The notes: a model not told the origin generated them from the letters alone. Positions 24,304 to 31,740 are shown, counted from the first letter of the stretch. The stretch: DNA of 32,549 nucleotides from Oscillatoriophycideae cyanobacterium NC_groundwater_1537_Pr4_S-0.65um_50_18 (GCA_016208305.1 JACQYI010000004.1:1-32549); one strand, 5' to 3'. Translations and numbers: made by a program.

Positions 24304-26658
24304 CTAAAGTTTTTTGCCAAACTTTCGCTTTAGGTCTTCTAAAGAAAGCGGCTGACTATCCGATCGCGTTTCGGGTTGCCTGTCCTGCGGTTTTGCCGTC
24401 TGAGGTTTTGCCGTCTGGGGTTTTGCAGTCTGCGGTTTTGCCGATTGCGCGTTAGGCTGCGGCTTGGTAGAGGGCTGTTGCCGCTCCTTGCTTCCTGCCG
24501 TTCGCTCTCCTGTTCGCATCGTCAGGCTGATGCGCTTCAGCTTTTCATCCACTTCCAAGACACGCACCTTCACCACCTGCCCGACTTTGACAATCAGTTT
24601 TGGGTCGCTGACAAAGCGATCGGCCAGTTGTGACACATGCACCAGGCCATCTTGATGCACGCCGATGTCTACAAATGCGCCGAAGTTCGCCACGTTAGTA
24701 ATCACACCTTCTAGCTCCATGTCGGGCTTGAGATCGCCAATTTCCTTGATGCCTTCTCTAAAAGTGGCGTATTTGAATTCGGCACGCGGGTCACGTCCTG
24801 GTTTTTCTAGCTCTGCCAAAATGTCGCGTAGGGTGGGTTCCCCGATCGTCTCCGTCACGTATTTTTTGAGATCGTTCTTTTGTATCTTCTCTGCGACTTG
24901 CGTAATCTGAGTCAGAGGCACGCTCAGATCTTTGGCGATCGCCTCTACCACGCCATAGCTTTCGGGGTGGACTGCCGTATTGTCCAGCGGATTTTTGCCG
25001 TTGCGAATGCGGAGAAACCCTGCTGCCTGCTCAAAGGCTTTAGGCCCCAGCTTCGGCACCTTGAGCAACTCCCGCCGACTGCCAAATGCGCCGTTTTGAT
25101 TGCGATAGGCGACGATGTTGTTGGCGACTGCTGCCGAAATGCCGGATACGAAAGTAAGCAGCTCTTTGGAGGCCATGTTCAAATCAACGCCCACATAGTT
25201 GACGCAGCTTTCTACCGTTTCATCCAGCTTTTTCTTCAACAACTTCTGATCCACATCATGCTGGTATTGCCCCACGCCGATCGATTTGGGGTCAATCTTC
25301 ACCAGCTCTGCTAGGGGATCCTGCAGCCGCCGACCAATGCTGATGGCTCCCCGCACGGTAATGTCTTGATCGGGAAATTCGGCGATCGCCACCTCACTTG
25401 CCGAGTAAATCGATGCGCCCGACTCATTGACGATGACCTTAATTGGCTTGCGTTCCATATCCTGCAAGACCTCGGCCACAAACTCATCGGTTTCGCGTCC
25501 GGCGGTACCATTGCCGATCGCAATTAACTCAATCTGATATTTCTCGATTAGCTTTTTGATCGCCAGTCCCGCCTGCACCCGCTGAGCTGCCGCCTGATGC
25601 GGAAACACCGTCTGATATTCCAGAAACTTACCCGTCTGATCCAAAGCCGCTACTTTACATCCAGTGCGGAATCCGGGGTCGATCGCCAAAGTCGGCTTCA
25701 TGCCTGCCGGAGAAGAGAGCAGCAGCTCCCGCAGGTTGGTTTCAAAAGTAGTGATCGATTCCACATCGGCCTCCAGCTTTTTGGCTGCCCGAACTTCGCC
25801 AATCAGCGAGGTTTTCATTAATCGATTGAAGGCATCTTTCAGCATCTCGCGGTAAAAGTCGCGGATGGGGCGCTGCTTGCTGTGGATCTCTTCCAATTCC
25901 AGATAGCCCAAGACTGCTGCCTCATCAAATTGCAGATCAAATTCCAAAATGCCCTCGGCCTCGCCACGACAAAGCGCCAGCAGGTTGTGTGGGGCGATCG
26001 TCTTTACCTTTGCCTGATATTGCCGATACATCTCAAACTTGGTGGAGCCTTCGGGGTGGTCGGGCTTGAGTTGCGACACAAACAGCCCCGACTCTAGCAG
26101 ATGCTCCCGGATGTGCGATCGCAAGTGCGCTTGGTCAGCGACTTCTTCGGCCAGAATATCGGCGGCTCCCTTCAGTGCTTCTTCGGCAGTCTTCACGCCC
26201 TGAGTTTCAGAGACATATTTTGCGGCTTCCGGCTCTAGTGGCGTGGCGGCAGCACTCGGCTGATTCAGGGCTTTGATCCAATCTGCCAGCGGCTGCAAGC
26301 CTTTTTCACGGGCGATCGTGGCTCTGGTACGCCGCTTCGGACGGTAGGGCAAATATAGGTCTTCTAGCTCGTTTTTTTGCAGGGATTGCGCGATTGCCTG
26401 CTCTAGCTCTGCCGTCAGCTTGCCCTGATCGGCGATCGATTTGAGAATGACCGCCTTACGTTCTTCTAGCTCGGTCAGGTAGGTGAAGCGATCGAGCAAA
26501 TCCCGTAGCTGAATCTCGTTCATCTCTCCGGTACGTTCTTTGCGGTAGCGGGCGATAAAGGGAACGGTCGCGCCTTCATCGAACAGTTGCAGAGCGCTTT
26601 CGACCTGATGGGGGGTGAGGGAAAGCTCGGTTGCCAGTAGCTGAGGAATGTTTAGCAT
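24304..26658 (-). CDS. tex: Tex family transcription accessory protein, S1 RNA-binding
   Basis: A 784-residue Tex homologue, a nucleic-acid-binding protein related to eukaryotic Spt6 and linked to transcription and toxin expression. The N-terminal helical part contains LFDEGATVPFIARYRKERTGEMNE and LEDLYLPYRPKRRTRATIAREKGL. A YqgF/RNase H-like domain has LAIDPGFRTGCKVA, IGNGTAGRETDEF and VNESGASIYSASEVA. Helix-hairpin-helix segments are VGVDLNMASKELLTFVSGI and KVPKLGPKAFEQAAGFLRI. The S1 domain has DMELEGVITNVANFGAFVDI and HVSQLADRFV. The frame is open from 26703, but the ATG at 26658 gives the usual N-terminus (MLNIPQLLATEL). The C-terminal tail has four copies of TAKPQ, matching the 15-bp DNA repeat at 24385-24444. 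Confidence 0.95.
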   Translation of the reverse strand: MLNIPQLLATELSLTPHQVESALQLFDEGATVPFIARYRKERTGEMNEIQLRDLLDRFTYLTELEERKAVILKSIADQGKLTAELEQAIAQSLQKNELEDLYLPYRPKRRTRATIAREKGLQPLADWIKALNQPSAAATPLEPEAAKYVSETQGVKTAEEALKGAADILAEEVADQAHLRSHIREHLLESGLFVSQLKPDHPEGSTKFEMYRQYQAKVKTIAPHNLLALCRGEAEGILEFDLQFDEAAVLGYLELEEIHSKQRPIRDFYREMLKDAFNRLMKTSLIGEVRAAKKLEADVESITTFETNLRELLLSSPAGMKPTLAIDPGFRTGCKVAALDQTGKFLEYQTVFPHQAAAQRVQAGLAIKKLIEKYQIELIAIGNGTAGRETDEFVAEVLQDMERKPIKVIVNESGASIYSASEVAIAEFPDQDITVRGAISIGRRLQDPLAELVKIDPKSIGVGQYQHDVDQKLLKKKLDETVESCVNYVGVDLNMASKELLTFVSGISAAVANNIVAYRNQNGAFGSRRELLKVPKLGPKAFEQAAGFLRIRNGKNPLDNTAVHPESYGVVEAIAKDLSVPLTQITQVAEKIQKNDLKKYVTETIGEPTLRDILAELEKPGRDPRAEFKYATFREGIKEIGDLKPDMELEGVITNVANFGAFVDIGVHQDGLVHVSQLADRFVSDPKLIVKVGQVVKVRVLEVDEKLKRISLTMRTGERTAGSKERQQPSTKPQPNAQSAKPQTAKPQTAKPQTAKPQDRQPETRSDSQPLSLEDLKRKFGKKL
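24385..24444. repeat. Four tandem 15-bp units in the tex C-terminal tail
   Basis: Units start at 24385, 24400, 24415 and 24430, with consensus CTGCGGTTTTGCCGT; they encode repeated TAKPQ on the minus strand. Unit number is likely to vary by replication slippage, which keeps the frame. Confidence 0.85.
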
Positions 26659-26793
26659 GACGGAATCTAGCAGTTGAACGCATTCCGTATCGTAACGCGG
26701 CAATCGACCTTATGGCTAAATTGCTCCTGGGTTGCAGTCATGGCTAAGTAATCCCAAGATTGACCCGCCCAATATCGACACTATCGATCGGGC

Positions 26794-26799
26794 TATAAT
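26794..26799 (+). promoter_or_regulatory. Putative -10 element for the toxin-antitoxin operon
   Basis: TATAAT preceded by GGC lies 32 bases before the antitoxin ATG at 26831, in the divergent region with tex. No well-spaced -35 is visible (TTGACC at 26760 is too far), which would fit a regulated promoter. Confidence 0.4.
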
Positions 26800-26830
26800 C
26801 ACAACAGCAGAACAGCTGGAATGAATCCCC

Positions 26831-27067
26831 ATGATTACCCGCGAAGCCCTCAAACAGCAGCTCGACACCTGCACTGAAGAGCAACTCCAACAAATCGCCA
26901 ACTTCATGGAATTGCTCAAACTCCATGCACAAGCATCTGATTCACCCCACGATATTCCCAAAGAGCAAGTCCTCGAAGATTTCCGCCAAGCTTGGCACGA
27001 AGCCATGACCGGACAGGGAATTCCGATCGCTCAACTATGGCAAGAGCTAGAGAGCGGCAAGTGCTAG
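26831..27067 (+). CDS. Putative antitoxin of a RelE/ParE-type pair
   Basis: A 78-residue acidic, helical protein. The N-terminal TREALKQQLDTCTEEQLQQI is followed by ANFMELLKLHAQ and resembles the DUF2281-like or helical N-termini of cyanobacterial antitoxins. The C-terminal part contains FRQAWHEAMTGQGIPIAQLW followed by QELESGK, a motif seen in antitoxins that wrap around RelE-fold toxins. The stop codon lies three bases before the toxin ATG, so the two are one operon, transcribed divergently from tex. DNA-binding ability is not obvious from sequence. It should neutralise the downstream toxin and possibly repress the operon. Confidence 0.75.
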   Translation: MITREALKQQLDTCTEEQLQQIANFMELLKLHAQASDSPHDIPKEQVLEDFRQAWHEAMTGQGIPIAQLWQELESGKC

Positions 27068-27070
27068 AAC

Positions 27071-27424
27071 ATGGATGCCTCCAGTGTTACCGTTATTGCC
27101 TTACCTACGTTTACTCGCAATATTCGGACGCTCATCAAAAAGTACCGCAACATTCTCAGTGATATTCAACCGATCATTACACAGCTAGGAAATGGTGAAA
27201 TCCTCGGTAATCAAGTCGCAGGTGTAGGCTATCCAGTCTTTAAACTCCGAATCAAAAACAGTGACAATCAAAAGGGGAAGAGTGGTGGTTATCGGCTGAT
27301 TTACTATCTCAAAACCAACGATCAAATTTTATTGATGACGCTTTACAGCAAGTCTGACCAAGATGATGTCATGGACGGAGAGTTAAAAGACATCATCGAA
27401 GAATATGAACGCAGCAATTTATAA
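27071..27424 (+). CDS. RelE/ParE superfamily toxin
   Basis: A 117-residue protein of the RelE/ParE fold. The core reads GVGYPVFKLRIKNSDNQKGK, then SGGYRLIYYLK and ILLMTLYSKSDQDDV, that is the K-x-R-I ... G-G-x-R-x-x-Y ... L-x-x-x-Y-x-K pattern of HigB/RelE-type toxins. Such toxins cleave mRNA at the ribosome (RelE) or poison gyrase (ParE); here the GGYR and YSKSDQ elements point to the RelE-like side, but this is inference. It starts three bases after the antitoxin stop. HIP1-rich repeats follow it. Confidence 0.85.
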   Translation: MDASSVTVIALPTFTRNIRTLIKKYRNILSDIQPIITQLGNGEILGNQVAGVGYPVFKLRIKNSDNQKGKSGGYRLIYYLKTNDQILLMTLYSKSDQDDVMDGELKDIIEEYERSNL

Positions 27425-27522
27425 GCTCCATCAGCAGCATTCTTAGGCATTAGAGCGATCGCCCTTCTTTATCAAACAAGTCGTGAAAGCTTACCTAGCG
27501 GCTTTTTGGCATACCGGACGTT

Positions 27523-27604
27523 TGCGATCGCATTGTGTCGAGTCGCAATGGCTTTGTAGGAGCTGCGATCGCATTGTGTCAAGCTGCAATGGCTTTGTTA
27601 GCTC
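27523..27604. repeat. Two tandem 41-bp units with HIP1 sites
   Basis: Units at 27523-27563 and 27564-27604 share TGCGATCGCATTGTGTC and GCAATGGCTTTGT. Each has a GCGATCGC. The rest of the gap 27425-27824 holds no gene; a GTTGAGT at 27616-27622 fits the GTTRRRY core and is a candidate left boundary for the cassette that follows. Confidence 0.7.
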
Positions 27605-27824
27605 TGCAATTGAATGTTGAGTGGTGACAATGGGATGGGAGAGAGGGCGATCGGATTGTGGGGGGTGACGATCAGATGGGAGAGCCTTCTGCCTATCCGC
27701 CCAAGCTAGTATGTTATGGAGAATGCTTCCGTCTATCTATCCAAATTACGGTAATAGGCAGAAATTTTCAGCCTAATAACAGCTCGGCGGTAGATGGCGC
27801 GTTGCAGGTAGCAGGGGTGAATTC

Positions 27825-28670
27825 ATGTACGGGGACTGGTTATCGTCGGTGACAAGGCAGTTTCAAGACGCTTTCGGACAGATCGAAGCGGAATATAACT
27901 TCGACCTTGGTCCAGAGTTCGAAATCGCCATTTGCAATGTATTGCGGGGCCTGCTTCCCCGGCGATACGGGGTCTGCCGCGGATTTGTAGTAGCGAAAGA
28001 CGGAACGACAGCTGGCGACGATATCATCGTCTTTGAAGCCGATCGTTACCCTGTTTTACGGAGTTTGGGCGAAGACTTGTCCCGCAAGCAGAAGGTGCCG
28101 GCAGAGGCTGTTCTGGCATACATTGAAGCGAAGCACACTCTACACATACAGGGCACAGGTCCGCAGTCGCTATACAAGTCGTCTACACAAACGAATGCGG
28201 TAAAGGCACTGGCACGCGAAAGGCTGGAGCCTCGGTACAGATTCAACTACTTCGACTTGGGGGCGCAGGTAAAGCCTGCTCCCGGAATGCCCAAGTACTG
28301 CAATCCATGGTACACAGCTGTTTGGTGCCGCAAGGTAGACTGGGGTAAGCTAACCAGCAGCAACTTCTTCCCAACGATGATTGACTCTTTGGGCGTCCCG
28401 TTAACCACCGACTTTGTAGCAACACCTGATGGTTGTCTGCTGCCGATGCGTAAAGAGGTAATGGAGGACGGGAGTATAAAGCGAACTGCCAACCCCTTCT
28501 TGTACGAGGAAACAGAGCATGTTTGGTTTCCAATCGAGAACCAGGGGCTTGGTCTCGCAACCTTCTTTCTCCTGCATGCGATGGGATGGATCAACTTGCC
28601 TGAAATTGACTGGAATGGAACCATCAACGGATACATGAAGACGGCTCCGGTTTACCACAGGCTTCCGTAG
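27825..28670 (+). CDS. DUF6602 domain-containing protein, integron cassette gene
   Basis: A 281-residue protein. The N-terminal half reads EYNFDLGPEFEIAI, RYGVCRGFVV, AGDDIIVFEADRYP, EAVLAYIEAKHTL and matches DUF6602 as I remember it. E32, D65/D66 and E101-x-K103 (EAK) fit a PD-(D/E)xK nuclease core; this is inference from spacing. The C-terminal half (YCNPWYTAVWCRK, HVWFPIENQGLGLATFFLLHAMGWIN) is not recognised. Start: ATG 27825 with AGGGG about seven bases upstream. It is followed 41 bases later by an integron attC site and lies in about 1.27 kb without a single GCGATCGC, while both flanks have many. That points to horizontal acquisition as a gene cassette. A role in defence is possible but not shown. 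Confidence 0.8.
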   Translation: MYGDWLSSVTRQFQDAFGQIEAEYNFDLGPEFEIAICNVLRGLLPRRYGVCRGFVVAKDGTTAGDDIIVFEADRYPVLRSLGEDLSRKQKVPAEAVLAYIEAKHTLHIQGTGPQSLYKSSTQTNAVKALARERLEPRYRFNYFDLGAQVKPAPGMPKYCNPWYTAVWCRKVDWGKLTSSNFFPTMIDSLGVPLTTDFVATPDGCLLPMRKEVMEDGSIKRTANPFLYEETEHVWFPIENQGLGLATFFLLHAMGWINLPEIDWNGTINGYMKTAPVYHRLP

Positions 28671-28711
28671 GTGGTATAGGAGATGTCGTCTCTGAGAACT
28701 GTCAGGCAGAC

Positions 28712-28808
28712 GCCGAACCAGGCGCTGCACCTGATCGACGGGGCATGATGGCTTTCCAAGGCGTGTAGGCTCCCGCGCCCCGCTAGCCGGTGAGCTAGGT
28801 CGTTAGGC
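28712..28808 (+). other. Integron attC recombination site
   Basis: GCCGAAC at 28712-28718 (R'') and GTTAGGC at 28802-28808 (R', perfect GTTRRRY) bound a folded site. L'' GCTGCACC at 28724-28731 pairs with L' GGTGAGC at 28789-28795, leaving G28727 unpaired, the extrahelical base characteristic of attC L''. CGGGGC at 28739-28744 pairs with GCCCCG at 28777-28782. The variable terminal part is in between. It follows the DUF6602 gene in the normal cassette order and orientation. R'' has one mismatch to RYYYAAC. Confidence 0.85.
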
Positions 28809-28838
28809 AACTTGAATCTTTAGTAGAGATGATATGTT

Positions 28839-28980
28839 GCGATCGCTTCATCTCCCAACGCATCGATCGAGAAATATTTCAGAGGGGCGATCGCTTGGTG
28901 GGGTGACGCAGCATTGCATGGAGATCGCTCTATTCTCTAGTGTATTGATTGAGAGATATTTCAGAGGAGCGATCGCGCTG
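28839..28980. repeat. HIP1-rich dispersed repeat, copy A
   Basis: Contains two related halves. Shared pieces are GCATCGATCGAGA, ATATTTCAGAGG, GGCGATCGCTT, GGGTGACGCA, TTGCATGG and TATTCTCTA. Related copies lie at 29791-29916, 30731-30868 and, in part, 31696-31740. It starts just after the attC site. 28809-28838 and 28981-28994 hold no feature. Confidence 0.75.
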
Positions 28981-28994
28981 TAGATGTTTTGTAT

Positions 28995-29408
28995 TCATGG
29001 GGGTGGATGACGACCCAGTAATTCTTCTTCTGCACGGATTGCCAGCATCGCTGCCCGATTCAAATCGAGTGCTGCAACTGTTGCTCGTCCCGTAGCAGTT
29101 AATCCAACCACGGTTACGCCATCCCAACGAAAATGTTCCTTCCAAGTCTGTTGACGCGGGTTGAAAATGATAACCCTTTCGCCTGTTTCTAAATCCTTAA
29201 GTTCCTGACGCGCGCCCTTACGGAGTGAGCAGGAGACACAAGCAAGCGCTAAATTGTCAGACGTAGTTTCGCCACCTGCAACCACGGGAATGATGTGGTC
29301 GATATGAAACGTTGCCACTTGCCCCACCTGAGAAATACCGCAATACTCGCAGCGATCGTCGGCTCTTTGAATTACCGATCGACGCAGAGACGCTGGAATC
29401 GTTGTCAT
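28995..29408 (-). CDS. HNH endonuclease
   Basis: A 137-residue HNH nuclease. Zinc-binding CEYC is at 20-23 and CVSC at 57-60. The catalytic HIDHIIPV is at 35-42 (H35-I-D-H38), followed by GGETTSDNLALAC with N52. The family cuts DNA with a metal ion; members serve in defence, mobile elements and DNA repair. The C-terminal segment (RVIIFNPRQQTWKEHFRW, GLTATGRATVAALDLNR) is the extension common in cyanobacterial small HNH proteins. Its ATG lies directly behind the stop codon of a 69-residue partner gene, with no gap, so the two should be translated together. All key residues are present. Confidence 0.92.
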   Translation of the reverse strand: MTTIPASLRRSVIQRADDRCEYCGISQVGQVATFHIDHIIPVVAGGETTSDNLALACVSCSLRKGARQELKDLETGERVIIFNPRQQTWKEHFRWDGVTVVGLTATGRATVAALDLNRAAMLAIRAEEELLGRHPPP

Positions 29409-29618
29409 TTAACCTTGCTGCATCACTCGTGTTGAGCGCAACCGCAACAAAGATAGGAATTCTGCCAGTTCAACCAGACCCTCCGCTTCCTGTCGCTCTG
29501 CCTGAGACAGTGTATTCCCTTCATCTTGGCGATCCAGCAAAAATTGTAAGCGTGCTTGTACCGCTTGGGGCAGTTGAAATCGGGTCAACTCAATGGGGAT
29601 CTCAATGATTTCGGGCAT
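29409..29618 (-). CDS. Small partner protein of HNH endonuclease
   Basis: A 69-residue protein encoded immediately before the HNH gene (stop TAA at 29409-29411, next ATG at 29408). It reads MPEIIEIPIELTRFQLPQAV, QARLQFLLDRQDEGNTLSQA and ERQEAEGLVELAEFLSLLRL, helical after the first ten residues. Similar small proteins commonly precede HNH genes in cyanobacteria, from memory. The tight coupling suggests a subunit or an inhibitor of the nuclease, but there is no direct evidence. Confidence 0.8.
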   Translation of the reverse strand: MPEIIEIPIELTRFQLPQAVQARLQFLLDRQDEGNTLSQAERQEAEGLVELAEFLSLLRLRSTRVMQQG

Positions 29619-29790
29619 AGAGCAATGGGATCAACCTGCAACTTGTTATAAGCTCAGTGTAAGCGAACGTGTCAGAGTAGTGGTTGCGGTCGAACAAATC
29701 GTTGAAGCCGACCATCAAGAGGTTATCTGCGGCGACTCAACTCTCCAGTAGAGACGGTATTGCGATCGCCTTCAGCACAAACCTACCCAT

Positions 29791-29916
29791 AACTCGATCG
29801 CTGCATTCCCTAACGCATTAATCGAGAGATATTTCAGAGGGGCGATCGCTTTAGTGGGAGCAACGCAACATGCATGGCGATCGCTTTACCCAACGCATCG
29901 ATCGAGACACTTCAGT
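29791..29916. repeat. HIP1-rich dispersed repeat, copy B
   Basis: Has AACTCGATCGCT, AACGCATTAATCGAGAGA, ATATTTCAGAGGGGCGATCG, GTGGGAGCAACGCAACA, TGCATGGCGATCGCT and a second CAACGCATCGATCGAGA. The remaining gap 29619-29790 and 29917-30022 carries no gene. Confidence 0.75.
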
Positions 29917-29972
29917 GATGAGAAACCCAACCATATCTCTTTTGCCTGTCTCTCTTCAGAAATCGCCATCTT

Positions 29973-29992
29973 GATCGCTCAGGGTAAAATGG
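29973..29992 (+). promoter_or_regulatory. Conserved promoter block of the aspartic-protease module, copy 1
   Basis: GATCGCTCA followed 12 bases from its start by TAAAAT (29985-29990) is repeated at 31734-31753 upstream of the second copy. No clear -35 is present. Confidence 0.45.
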
Positions 29993-30022
29993 AAGGGCAA
30001 AGCTACAACTGAGGGCGATTCT

Positions 30023-30295
30023 ATGGCAGTCCGCCAACGTCGTTACAGCAAAGAAGAGATGGCTCGGCGTGGGCAAGAACTCTACGAGTCGGGCATTCGC
30101 CAACAGGTTGAAGCTGGAAATGAGAGCAAAATTGTGGCGATCGACATTGAAACCGGAGAGTTTGAGGTCGATGAAACGGTCATGGGTGCCACCGATCGGC
30201 TATTTGAACGCCAGCCTGATGCTCAACCTTGGACGCTGCGGATTGGACACAGCGCTGTCTATCATTTTGGAGCGAGAAGCCTGAAGAAGGATTAA
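30023..30295 (+). CDS. Upstream protein of aspartic-protease module, copy 1
   Basis: A 90-residue protein: RRYSKEEMARRGQELYESGI, then VAIDIETGEFEVDE and, near the C-terminus, RQPDAQPWTLRIGHSAVYHF. A paralogue is encoded at 31778-32047 with about half its residues identical by eye. The gene overlaps the protease gene by one base (TAATG). A ribosome site GAGGG precedes the ATG. The basic N-terminus and the strictly paired layout recall antitoxin or adaptor proteins. The family is, from memory, common in cyanobacteria and always followed by the protease. No DNA-binding motif is obvious. Confidence 0.85.
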   Translation: MAVRQRRYSKEEMARRGQELYESGIRQQVEAGNESKIVAIDIETGEFEVDETVMGATDRLFERQPDAQPWTLRIGHSAVYHFGARSLKKD

Positions 30296-30663
30296 TGATT
30301 CATGGAGTTGTTAATTTCCGTTATGAACTAACGCTTTCCCTTGTGATCGGAAACTCGAACGGGCAACGAGAGTTCGTCAATACCGTAATTGATACCGGAT
30401 TTGATGGATTCTTGTCTTTACCCTCTGAAATCATTGTTCGTCTTGGATTGCCTTGGAGGACTTCCAATATAGCGACCTTGGGAGATGGCAGCAAAACCCT
30501 GTTTGACTTTTACACCGGAACCGTAATCTGGGATGGTCAGTACCGCTCAATCGATATTGCCGAATCAGAGACGGAACCTCTCCTAGGGTTGGCAATGTTT
30601 CGTGGATATCGATTGCAGGTCGATAATGTTGAGGGCGGTATCGTCAAGATTGAAGCGCTGTGA
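30295..30663 (+). CDS. Clan AA (retropepsin-like) aspartic protease, copy 1
   Basis: A 122-residue protein with the single-domain retropepsin fold. The catalytic DTG is at 33-35 in VIDTGFDGFLSLP. The flap region is LGDGSKTLFDFYTG, and the second hydrophobic-Gly element is LLGLAMFRGYRLQVD at 97-111. Such proteins work as dimers, each giving one Asp. The start ATG overlaps the stop of the partner gene, so translation is coupled. A paralogue lies at 32044-32418. Substrate and role in bacteria are unknown; the paired partner is a natural candidate substrate or inhibitor. Confidence 0.88.
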   Translation: MIHGVVNFRYELTLSLVIGNSNGQREFVNTVIDTGFDGFLSLPSEIIVRLGLPWRTSNIATLGDGSKTLFDFYTGTVIWDGQYRSIDIAESETEPLLGLAMFRGYRLQVDNVEGGIVKIEAL

Positions 30664-30730
30664 TTGTATGCAGAGGAAATCGGTGAGGTACGGTCTAATA
30701 ATCCAACACTTTCAATAAAAACTTACCTAC

Positions 30731-30868
30731 AACTCGATCGCTCTATTCTCTAAAGCATCGATCGAGAATCAGAGAGGCGATCGCTTTGATGGGAGCGACG
30801 CAACATTGCATGGCGATCGCTCTATTCTCCAACGTACTGATTGAGAGATACTTCAGAGGGCGATCGCT
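30731..30868. repeat. HIP1-rich dispersed repeat, copy C
   Basis: Has AACTCGATCGCTCTATTCTC, AAAGCATCGATCGAGA, GAGAGGCGATCGCTTTGATG, GGAGCGACGCAACATTGCAT, GGCGATCGCTCTATTCTCCA and GAGAGATACTTCAGAGGGCG. It ends just before the first RHH gene stop. 30664-30730 has no feature. Confidence 0.75.
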
Positions 30869-30875
30869 GTTTTTG

Positions 30876-31061
30876 TTACTCAAGCTCGTCTAATCTGTGT
30901 TTGTCAATTTTGTCTTGAATCTCAGGTTTACTGAGCCAGTCTTCCAGCGCTTCAACCACGATCGCATTCACAGAGCTATCCATCACTCCTGCTAACGCTT
31001 TCAGGAGTTTGTCTATATCTTCGTCAACATAGGCTCTGATTTGTGGTTTTCGTTTAGGCAA
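30876..31061 (-). CDS. Ribbon-helix-helix protein (antitoxin-like), copy 1
   Basis: A 61-residue protein. PQIRAYVDEDIDKLLKALAG forms the ribbon and first helix; MDSSVNAIVVEALEDWLSK the second helix. This is the RHH DNA-binding fold of CopG/ParD-type regulators. The paralogue at 31101-31292 lies 39 bases upstream in the same direction. No toxin gene is adjacent on this strand, so it may be an orphan antitoxin or a plain repressor. The acidic tail (IQDKIDKHRLDELE) is antitoxin-like. Confidence 0.82.
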   Translation of the reverse strand: MPKRKPQIRAYVDEDIDKLLKALAGVMDSSVNAIVVEALEDWLSKPEIQDKIDKHRLDELE

Positions 31062-31100
31062 GCGGGTCAGCCTTCATTCAGCGATTGGCGACAAGAAAAA

Positions 31101-31292
31101 TTACAGTTCGTCTAATGTGTCTAGATTTAGCCTCTGGATGATTTCTTGCTGATCATTTTCTTCCAGCCAATGTTCGATCGCTTCGTTCACAATGGCATTC
31201 ACAGAAGACTCCTTGACTGCTGCCAGGATTTTGAGAACCTTGTCTATGTCCGTAGGCAAGTACACCCGGATCTGGGCTTTCTTCTCAGCCAT
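31101..31292 (-). CDS. Ribbon-helix-helix protein (antitoxin-like), copy 2
   Basis: A 63-residue protein. AQIRVYLPTDIDKVLKILAA and KESSVNAIVNEAIEHWLEEN align with copy 1 along the whole RHH domain. The frame also has an ATG at 31310, but the ATG at 31292 (MAEKKAQIRV) matches the domain start better. The tail QQEIIQRLNLDTLDEL is acidic. A tandem duplication with copy 1 is clear; no cognate toxin is present next to it. Confidence 0.82.
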   Translation of the reverse strand: MAEKKAQIRVYLPTDIDKVLKILAAVKESSVNAIVNEAIEHWLEENDQQEIIQRLNLDTLDEL

Positions 31293-31466
31293 GACTTCAT
31301 CACTGCCCATAAAAGTGCTAAATCAGGATTGCTTAAAACTCCTGTAAGGCTATTCTCTCTTGTCAGATGAGACATATAGGGTAAAAAGCTTTCTGCCCTA
31401 TTGCCCTATTGCCTTAATTGTTATACACTTGGGCAAAGTTTAATTCTCAAGTCAGAGGCTACGGGT

Positions 31467-31622
31467 ATGACTCTTTCAGACGATGAAATTGCCCAGATTA
31501 AATCCATCCTGATCGCTCTCAGAGCGATCAAAGTAAGAGACATTGATAAGGCTCTGGTCATTCTCTCCAAAGCCGAACGTTTGACCAAAGAGCTACGGCA
31601 ATCAGGCGGAATGGAATTATAG
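31467..31622 (+). CDS. Very small hypothetical protein
   Basis: A 51-residue helical protein: MTLSDDEIAQIKSILIALRA followed by IKVRDIDKALVILSKAERLT and KELRQSGGMEL. ATG 31467 is preferred over upstream sites because the preceding frame translates a repeat-like leader. No strong ribosome site. The composition is protein-like (amphipathic helices) but I recognise no family. The 31311-31466 gap holds short repeats (CCCTATTG twice) and no gene. Confidence 0.5.
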   Translation: MTLSDDEIAQIKSILIALRAIKVRDIDKALVILSKAERLTKELRQSGGMEL

Positions 31623-31695
31623 AATTTCAAGAACTTGCAGTAAGATTCTTTGCTGAGCTATTAAATCTAGGGCAAATCTAGGGAGGCTTCGGAGC

Positions 31696-31740
31696 CGCGA
31701 TCGCTTCCTTAAAACGCTCGCAACCTGCATGGCGATCGCT
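31696..31740. repeat. HIP1-rich dispersed repeat, partial copy D
   Basis: GCGATCGCTTCC ... CGCAACCTGCATGGCGATCGCT matches the middle of copies B and C. A short hairpin GGCTTCGGAGCC precedes it at 31685-31696. Confidence 0.6.

Noticed and set aside
28839-30868. CRISPR or tRNA-like repeats in the island
   Set aside because: Units are long, HIP1-rich, placed between genes, and show no repeat-spacer pattern or tRNA fold.
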